NCBI GenBank assembly: GCA_016858145.1
Contig: JAEHOE010000152.1
Location: 62,001 to 126,000, forward strand
Length of the DNA: 64,000 nt
Direction of reading: 5' to 3'
Source: Edaphochlamys debaryana
Lineage: Eukaryota; Chlorophyta; Chlorophyceae; Chlamydomonadales
A program made the position numbers and the translations under genes. Positions 57,301 to 64,000 of the stretch are shown one piece after another. How positions within the stretch are numbered: position 1 is the stretch's first letter; every line of letters starts with the position of its first letter. The notes below the pieces were generated by a model that was not told the DNA's origin, did no database searches, and saw only the letters and a list, made by a program, of their open reading frames with translations.

Positions 57301-59496
57301 CAGGCGCAGCCGCACCTGTCAGGAGCAGGCGTGGGATGGGCGGGAGCCGGGCGCGTGTTGGGCGGGAGGACAGAGACGAGCGCGGGGAAGGGCCGAGGTC
57401 GAGCGCTGGGCGCAAGGTGGCTAGGGGGAAGGCGAACAATGAAAGTACCGTCGTGGCGCGGGGGATGGTGGCTCACCTGGTACCAGCGCATGCCATCGGG
57501 CAGGCAGTCCTGCCCGTGCCCCTGCCCCGCCGTCACTCCATGCGCCGCGCCCTGGCGTCCCGAAGACGCATCACTCAACCTCGGCTCCGTGGCCCCGCCC
57601 AGGCCCCCACTGCGGCTGGGCAGCGCGAGCGCGGGGCTGGCGTCCGGCGGCGTGTGCGGGGACAGCCGCGTCTCGCTGGCGCGCATCCACGCACCGAAGC
57701 CGCTGATGGTGGCTTCGCCGCCCGCTGCCGCCCCTGCGCCCCCTGCTGCGCCCACGCCCTGCGCCCCCCGGTGGCCGCCCCCCACCGCCTCCAGCACCCG
57801 GTGCATGCGCGAGCGAGTGGAGAGGCGGCGGGGGGGCAGGCGCGGGCCGCGGACCGAGTCCATGCGGCCACCCAGAGCCAGGGCCAGGGCCGCCGGCGCC
57901 CCGCCCGCTGCCGCCACGCCGCCGCGCAGCGGCGGGCTCATCCCGACGCTCAGGTGAGCCAGCGCCGCCGCCAGCTCGGGCGTAAACGGGCTCTGCAGCT
58001 GGTCGACGACGTCTATGGCGGGGCCGGGGCCGGGGCCGGCTCTGGGGCCGGGCCCAGCCTGCTCGGGAATGGGAGGCCGGGAGGCAGGGGGGGCCACCGC
58101 CGCGGGGTCAGGGGCGGGGCCGGCAGGGCCGGGGCGCTCCGCGGGGCCGCTGTCCACCTCGTTCTCGGGCAGCTCGTCAATAATCTCCACGGACGGCGCC
58201 CCGAGACGCGCGTGCTGTGCGTGCTGCGCCTGCTGCTGCAGCCACGCAGCACGCTGCTCCACCAGCCGCAGCTGCTGCGCGCGCCACGCGTGCACCGGCG
58301 CCTGGGGCTCCTGCGTCGTGCCTTCGCGCTGGCTTGCCAGAAGGGCCATACGATCCTCGTACGGCGGCCGGAGGATTCGCGGTGGCCGGGATGGCCCCGC
58401 GCCGCCCGAGCCGCTGGCGGCCCCGGCGCCGTCGGTGGGCCCCGTGGGCCCCGCCGGTCCCGCGTGGGCCTGCTGCACGGGCCGGCGCCGGGAGGCCGCT
58501 GGCGGGATGCCGGGGCCCTGCCCGAACATGCGCATCGAGCCTGCGGAGGGAGGAGAGAGTGAAAGGAAACCCGGCGCCGAGCTGTCAGGAAGTACAGGCA
58601 GCCAACCATGTGGGGCCGGGCGGGAACTGGAGTGGCCTGAGCTAGCACATTGGCTGCGGCTTGTGCGGGTGCAGAGGGGTCTCGCACCTACGCTGTCCAT
58701 GATGGACGGGATGTCGAGTCCGTCGTAGTCCGTCCCAGACCTGCCCCGGTGCTGCATGGGCTGTGTGGTGTACGCGTCCACGCGTGGGGTCGGCGAGGGG
58801 TCGGGCGCGACGTAGACATCGGTGCGCAGGCCCAGCCTGCAGGGGCGGAAGGAAAAGAAGGGTATGCACGGCCGTTACGGAGCGCATGGGTGAGCTAGCG
58901 ACTTGTGCAGCGACCACTGCCACGCAAATCGAGCTCTAGCAGCAACAGCAACCGCCCTGTAGCTTCCCGTCGAGGAGGCCACCCTACGCCTGGCGTCTCA
59001 AGCATGCTCACATCTCGGAGATGAAGATCCGGCGCCTCGCCTCGGAGCCTCCCGACCGCAGCGCCTCCAGCTCCTCGGCGGAAAGGCTCAGGCGCTCGGG
59101 CGGCGACAGCAGCGCACCCGACTCCTCCGGCAGCAGGACCGCGCCGCCGCCGGGACCTGCGTCCCCAGCCTGGGGTCCCCCCTCTGCGGGTTCCACGGCA
59201 GGGTCTAGGGGGCCTGGTCCCGGTGGCCCTTGCCCAGCGAGGGCTGCTGGGGGGCCTTGCTCTGGCTGCTGCTGCGGGTGCGGGCGCTGGGGAGAGGGGA
59301 GCGGCACCAGGGCCCAGACTTCGGGGCGGGAGCCCGTGCTTCGCAGGGCGGGGCCGGCCATCTGCGCCCGCAGCTCCGCGACGAGCGCTTGTGCAGGGCT
59401 GGCTCCAAGCAGCCGCGTGAGGGAGGCAGTCACGGCTGCCGCCGAGAAACCGCCGTGGGAGCCGCCCGCTCGGGGCTGGAGGCTTGCCAGCTGGGG
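54343..59496 (-). CDS. Class III guanylate cyclase with PAS-like linker (5' end unresolved, one frameshift)
   Basis: It should convert GTP to cGMP. Ten exons are seen: 59496-59012, 58836-58688, 58540-57477, 57315-57133, 56852-56799, 56657-56631, 56445-55879, 55706-55305, 55170-55050 and 54939-54343. The catalytic domain has VTVLFADVCDFTSM with the first metal Asp, YKVETIGDCIMVCGG with the second Asp and a base-selecting Glu, RVGLHSGPVTAGIVG, and [20 protein letters not shown] with a Cys at the second selectivity site. Glu plus Cys is the guanylate, not adenylate, signature. It closes with GKGEMQTFLW. Upstream, MRWYQVRLRLDWP to ALEAVDVHDLVSQ resembles the end of a PAS domain, followed by a signalling helix (EVSERQAQLEALLVVQHR, MLESIFPRQ). 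Exon 7 needs a one-base correction in the C9 run at 56228-56236 to link its two halves. No ATG was found upstream. There are no transmembrane segments, so it is probably soluble. Confidence 0.85.
56228..56236. other. Homopolymer at an apparent frameshift
   Basis: Nine consecutive C sit inside the cyclase exon 56445-55879. The frame entering the exon and the frame leaving it differ by one base, and this run is the natural switch point: removing one base continues LAGGADPKALAWMLLDTGGR in frame. Confidence 0.55.
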
Positions 59497-61125
59497 CTGC
59501 GTGGATGGCAGTTGAGGGGGGCGTAGGGGGCCTTTGAGTTTTAGTCACAGGCGAATCTTCGCCACGGGCAGAGCGCCATAAGAGCCCGAGCCTTGCGTAG
59601 CAAAGCTGAAACCTGGCGGAAGCCGACGTCACCGGGTAATGGCGCTGGGAACGCCCAAGACCGATGCCACCAACCCACCCAAACATGTGGAGCCGTTTCT
59701 GTTCTCCAGATGCATGACCTGCAATTGATTACTATTGTGAACACCGCCGCACCGGCCAGAGCGCGTTTCGCGCACTGCTCATCAGCAGCTCTTGAGCTTA
59801 CCCGTCAGAGCCAGACAGGCCGCACGCGATAGGCGTGAGTAGGGACGCCATCGCTCTTGTCTTGATGAAGAACGCGACCCCGCGAGTGCACTAGCACACT
59901 CAAAGGGACTGACCTTCTCTTCTCGTTTGTTGTTAAGCAGCACCTACGCTCACATCGCTCAAACTAGGAACCCCGAAGCTCGCTCAGACCCCAGCTTTGA
60001 TTGCTGCTCGCGTGGCGAGCGATGCGCACTCATTTCCACGAACAAGTCTTGCAACAAGACATGCGTTTAGTCTCTAGTGAACAAGTGGCGACAATGCGTT
60101 GCGCGGCAGTACGGTGGCTTGAACTCAGGCCACTCTCTGCCCGTCTCTCAACCCCTTCGCGTGGCCACGCGGTCGTACTGCAGCTGTCGTACACCTCCAC
60201 ACCTGACACACCCATGACGACCCTGCCTTGGCAAGCGTATGAGTTATGACTTCTCCAGGGTACCCAAGAGCGCCAGAGAACGTGTTAGCCGGGGCTGCAT
60301 GCTCCTGTCCCCGCGTCCAGGCCCCCTTCCTCCGACTCTCTCCGGCTCTAGCGTCTCTGCACAGCTCCAGCGGCAGCATGCGGGAAGGGGCTCGGTTGCT
60401 GTGGCAGGAGGGCGCCAAGACTCCGTGCAACGAGGGGCCGGGTCCAGCCCACAGCCGCCAATAGAGGAGCCCCAGTAGACTACGTCAAGACATACAGAGT
60501 ATAGCCGTCAGCAGCTGGCAGGTCCCCTTCCCCTTTCCGTCTTGTCGCCCTCCTGTCCGTGCACGTCGCTTTCCTTCGAGATGCTGTGTACCAGCCCCCA
60601 GCCATGCTCTGCGGCTTGGGGCCTTGGGCTATCACTCGAGGCTTTGCCCCGGATAGCTGCACGTTGCTTTCACCCGAGGCATTGAGTCAGAGGCCTCTGA
60701 CCCTCTCTGACACCCTTGTCGCATGACTCCCCTGGGCCCTGGCCCCAGCGCAATTCAACCAAGAGAGAAACGGGGGGTCTGGCCTGGCCTTTGGCTTCTT
60801 GGGCAAGGACCTGTCCAGGGCCGAGAGGTGAGGGCGGGAGAGCGGGGGGAATGCAGAGGGGGCAGAGATACGGCGTGCCAGAACGCGTCGTGAAGCTCGG
60901 CGGCGTGGAAGCGACATAGGACAAGCTACATTGACATTGAGAACCATACCGGTCACCACTTAAAGTCACTGCCTCGTGTTGAGACATCCCAGGTCGCAAG
61001 CGTACTTCTATTCTCGACCTACCCCCAAAATACGATTATGTGTTCGCCATGACGCCCTTCGATGGCTAGAGCGAACACGAAGTGGTACCGCAGACGCGCC
61101 TTGCCAGAGCCGGCACATCATCACC
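59497..61125. promoter_or_regulatory. Intergenic region between divergent cyclases
   Basis: Some 1.6 kb separates the first resolved exon of the minus-strand cyclase from the ATG of the plus-strand cyclase. It should include both promoters and the missing 5' exon of the former. It is less GC-rich than the genes, especially at 59.5-60.1 kb. No other gene is supported. Confidence 0.4.
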
Positions 61126-64000
61126 ATGTCGCTGCTTCTGGAAGCTCTCGAGAGCGCAGGCCTAATCGTGGGAGCCTTCACGTCTGACGGGTACGTGCGA
61201 GCACTCTACTGGCTGCTGCCCGGCGCTGAACTTACGCTGAACTTACGCAGGCATGTGCTAGACTTGTCGGACGGCGCCAGGCCCTTCTTCACGGTAGGTC
61301 GTCACGATGATATCCTTTCGTCTTCCGGGGTACAATCCGGCTACAAGTTGCTGGCACGAGTTTCATCCTCGACGATCCCATCCCAGGACCCCGGCGGCTT
61401 GGAGGGCTATCTGGGCTCCGTGAACTATGCCGACCTGCTGGAAGCCGTTGAGCGCGATGAAGTGAGCGCAATTGGGCTCTCGGCCGCGGTAGCTACGGTA
61501 GCTTGCCTGCCTGGGGATGATGAGTAAGCGTGAAACCCCCACGCCTCCATGCCCCGGCCGTTGCACAGGGCGCCTTCTCCGCGGTCATTCGCGTGCCGGA
61601 GCCGTGCGCCTACCCCGACACACAGGCAGCATGGGGGCTCCTGCCCTCGTCCGTCAGCCGAGTGGTCGAGGGCCCGCTTGACGAGATCCTGAGCATAGAG
61701 CTCCTCTGCCCCCCTACTGGCCGCCCCGGCGCCGAGGAAGCCACGGCTCTGCGGCTGCGCGAGCCCGCAACCACCGCCGACGGAGCCGTTGGTGATCTAG
61801 ATAATGGCTCTCTTCCCGGTGTCCAGCCAGGCAGGGTAAGCCAAGGATGCTGGGACTCACTGGGATATATCGACTGCGACTCCCCAGCTGGTGGTCCCGA
61901 GACCCTTGGCCCTCCTCACTTCGCTCCCTCCGGTTGGCGCTGCAGGCACGGCCGCCGAGCCTTGACTCGTTGACGCCCCTGCCGCCTCGCTCAGCTGCCG
62001 ACGGGCCCAGCGGAGCCCGCTCCGAGCTGCTTGGCTCTCTCAGCGGCGTCGCAGGCCCCAGCGGGGGCGCAGCGCAGGCGCCACCCTCAGGGGGCCCCGC
62101 AACCGGTGCCGCAGTCACGCCCGGGCCTGAGCCCGAGCTACCGCAGCTGCGCTGCAGCCAACGGAGCCTCAGCCACGGCCACCAGGCCGGGCAGAGCACC
62201 TCGAGCGGGCTGGGCAGCGGCCCCGGGGGAAGCGGCTGCCTCCCCGCCTCGGCCTCCACCATGGCCTCCGCCGCCAGCCCCTCGCACTCGCCCCATGCGG
62301 CCAGCGGGAGCGGCCCCGGCCCCGGACCCGGCCCTTCCCGCCCCCGCCGCAACACCACGAGGGACCGCCTTCAGAACCTGCTGTCGTCCCTGGACGGCCC
62401 GGAGCTGAGCACAGCCACGGGCGCAGGGGGCACGGGCGCAGGGGGCACGGGGGCGGGGCCGGGGATATCAGCCAGTGGGGCCGCCGCCCCCATCACGTCC
62501 CGGCCGAGCAGCCAGAGCCGGGTGCCGTACACGACGACTACGGCTCCCGGCAGCCCGGGCAACGCCCCCGGGAGCCCCTGGGGGCAGGGGCAAGGGCTGG
62601 CTAGCTCTTACCGCGAGGCTCGGGAAAGCAGCCCTGAGGCTGACGGCGAGGGGTGCGGGACACGGCTTGGCGTGGCGACCGAGAGCCCTCGCGCCGCTGC
62701 TGCTGCGGCGACGGCGGCGGCGGCTGGCGGCGGCTGCTCCCCGGGCCTCCGGGTCCGCCCTCACATGGTGCAGCGGCGCAGTGCGCTGGGCTCCCGCACG
62801 GGCAGCGGCGCCCTGGGGCCCCCGCCGCCGAGCTCGGCCTCTGCGGCGCTGTGGTCCGCGGGCGCAGGGGACCCGCTACAGGGGGAGCAGCCGGCGCAGA
62901 CGTGGCCGAGCTACGTCTGGCATGAGGCAGGTTGGGGCGGGCTGTAGGCCTCAAGCTGCCTGGTGTGACTGGTCTTGGAGCGAGCTGGCGGCATGGGCGG
63001 ATGCGCTGTGCGTGTGTTCGGCTGTGGGGATGGGCCTGCCTGGCCTGCCTGGGGTCGCCCGCTTAGGTATACGGTACGGTGTCCCATTCCCCTCCCCCCC
63101 CTCCCGCCCTCAGGTCCACATCACCATTAAGCACCGCGCCGCCGCCCCGGCCCCGACCGGCAGCACGGGTGCGGGCGATGCACCGCATGCTGCCGACACC
63201 CCCACCGCGCCTCCGCCTCCGCTGCTGTTCCTGCGTGCCAGCGACGTGACGTGCTGGGTTGAGGCGCGGGAGCGGCTGGAGGGGCTGCTGCAGGAGGAGC
63301 ACAAGGTGGGGACGGGGGTTCGAGGGAGGAAACGGCGGTAGCGTAGGCTGTGGGGCAGTAGACGAAAGGGCAAGCGGCTTAACCACTGTGTGCCCAGGGG
63401 CCGCGATGGGGATTCGCTGGTCCGCACGTCCTGCGCTTCCCCCTTCCACGTGCCCCTCTCCTCCTTCCTCCCCCCCTGTCAGGTGCTGGAGGCCATCTTC
63501 CCCCGCCACGTCATCGAGCACGTCGTCCGCAACGCAGCCGCCAGGGCCGGCAGCGGGCTCCCCATCCCCGGCCCCGCCGCCTCCGCCGCCGCCGCTCAGA
63601 CCGCCAGCGCCGCCGGCGGTACGCTGCGCGACCCCACCCACTTGGCTGCTGCGTCCAGTGGTGCTTCCTCGCCGCGGACGCTGGGGCGGAGTGAGACCAT
63701 GGCATCTGTGTCGGCCGCCGGCAACGTGGCCGCGACGCCGCAGCTCACGGCCACCACCTCCCTGCTGAGGTCCGTGCCCGGCCGCACGTCGGCGGCGGGG
63801 GCGGCGGCGGCCGCCATTGCGGCGGTCGACTCGCGGCGGCGGGCGCAGGCGGCGGCGGCGGCCGCGGCGGGTCCGCAGGGGCTGCCTCTGGCCACGGCGC
63901 ACAAGAATGTGACAGTCCTGTTTGCCGACATGTAAGGACAAGGGATCGGGAGGGAAACGGCTGCGAGGGTTTGGGCTTAAGGCTTGTGCTTGGTGTGGTT
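61126..64000 (+). CDS. Second class III cyclase, 3' truncated by window end
   Basis: Six exons join in phase: 61126-61293, 61387-61461, 61569-61835, 61946-62926, 63114-63305 and 63483-63931, where an intron begins (GTAAGG) that runs out of the window. The joined part is 2132 nt, about 710 residues. The first three exons (MSLLLEALESAGLIVGAFTS, DLLEAVERDE, VVEGPLDEILSIELLCPP) look like a split PAS domain. A long Ser/Gly/Pro linker follows. Then YVWHE joins VHITIKHR, LLFLRASDVTCWVEARERLE and GLLQEEHKVLEAIFPRHVIE, the PAS end and signalling helix characteristic of algal cyclases, and finally VTVLFADM, the first metal-binding strand. Nucleotide specificity cannot be read because the rest lies outside. 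Exon 4 ends at a GC donor. It is paralogous to the divergent neighbour. Confidence 0.75.

Noticed and set aside
56949..58562. 537-codon plus-strand ORF opposite the guanylate cyclase
   Set aside because: It is the antisense shadow of the large cyclase exon and its neighbours. Composition is Arg/Pro/Ala-rich with no motifs, as expected from high-GC complementary strands.
1..64000. CRISPR arrays, operons, rRNA or tRNA genes
   Set aside because: None was seen. Regular repeats here are intronic minisatellites, and gene structure is eukaryotic throughout.

Overview
The window is nuclear DNA of a green alga (Chlorophyta, probably Chlorophyceae; the lineage is inferred). The sequence is very GC-rich. 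Nearly every gene is cut into many short exons whose introns typically open GTGGGG or GTGAGG and close in a C-run plus CAG. The recognisable proteins fit a photosynthetic alga: a plastid-type pyruvate dehydrogenase E1-alpha with a transit peptide, a plant-type gamma phosphatidylinositol 4-kinase, a plant/algal complex I ferredoxin-like subunit, a SNAP-25-like Qb+Qc SNARE, and PAS-linked class III guanylate cyclases with long low-complexity linkers. All exon joins were made by eye from splice motifs, reading phase and protein similarity. Where the joined lengths are divisible by three I say so. There are no operons, CRISPR arrays or other prokaryotic features, and I saw no tRNA or rRNA.

Layout. 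0.2-1.6 kb (+): 3' part of a small cysteine-rich protein. 2.7-4.2 kb (-): acidic protein of unknown function. 5.1-6.9 kb and 8.0-11.4 kb (-): tandem paralogues encoding tail-anchored coiled-coil proteins built from a repeated four-exon cassette. 12.8-16.7 kb (-): plastid PDH E1-alpha. 17.4-20.8 kb (+): unknown, probably mitochondrial protein, divergent from PDH. 20.8-24.5 kb: repeat-rich DNA. 24.5-28.8 kb (-): GT2-like glycosyltransferase with a dispersed repeat inside an intron. 28.8-32.0 kb: no clear genes. 32.0-32.9 kb (-): small protein with a degenerate EF-hand-like half. 33.4-36.5 kb (-): SNAP-25-like SNARE. 37.0-37.6 kb (+): intronless C1-FDX-like gene. 37.6-41.6 kb: non-coding and repeats. 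41.6-44.7 kb (-): PI4K-gamma. 44.7-47.5 kb: inverted repeats. 47.5-50.2 kb (-): SirB1/transglutaminase-like protein. 50.8-51.3 kb (+): weak small gene. 51.3-54.3 kb: no clear gene. 54.3-59.5 kb (-) and 61.1 kb to the window end (+): two divergent paralogous guanylate cyclases.

The genes do not form one pathway. Themes that recur are membrane traffic and lipid signalling (SNARE, PI4K-gamma, glycosyltransferase, tail-anchored proteins), organelle energy metabolism (PDH, C1-FDX) and cyclic-nucleotide signalling. The points most worth following are the exon-cassette duplication in the tail-anchored pair, the divergent cyclase pair, at least four apparent GC-AG introns, and introns whose ends carry complementary G- and C-runs.
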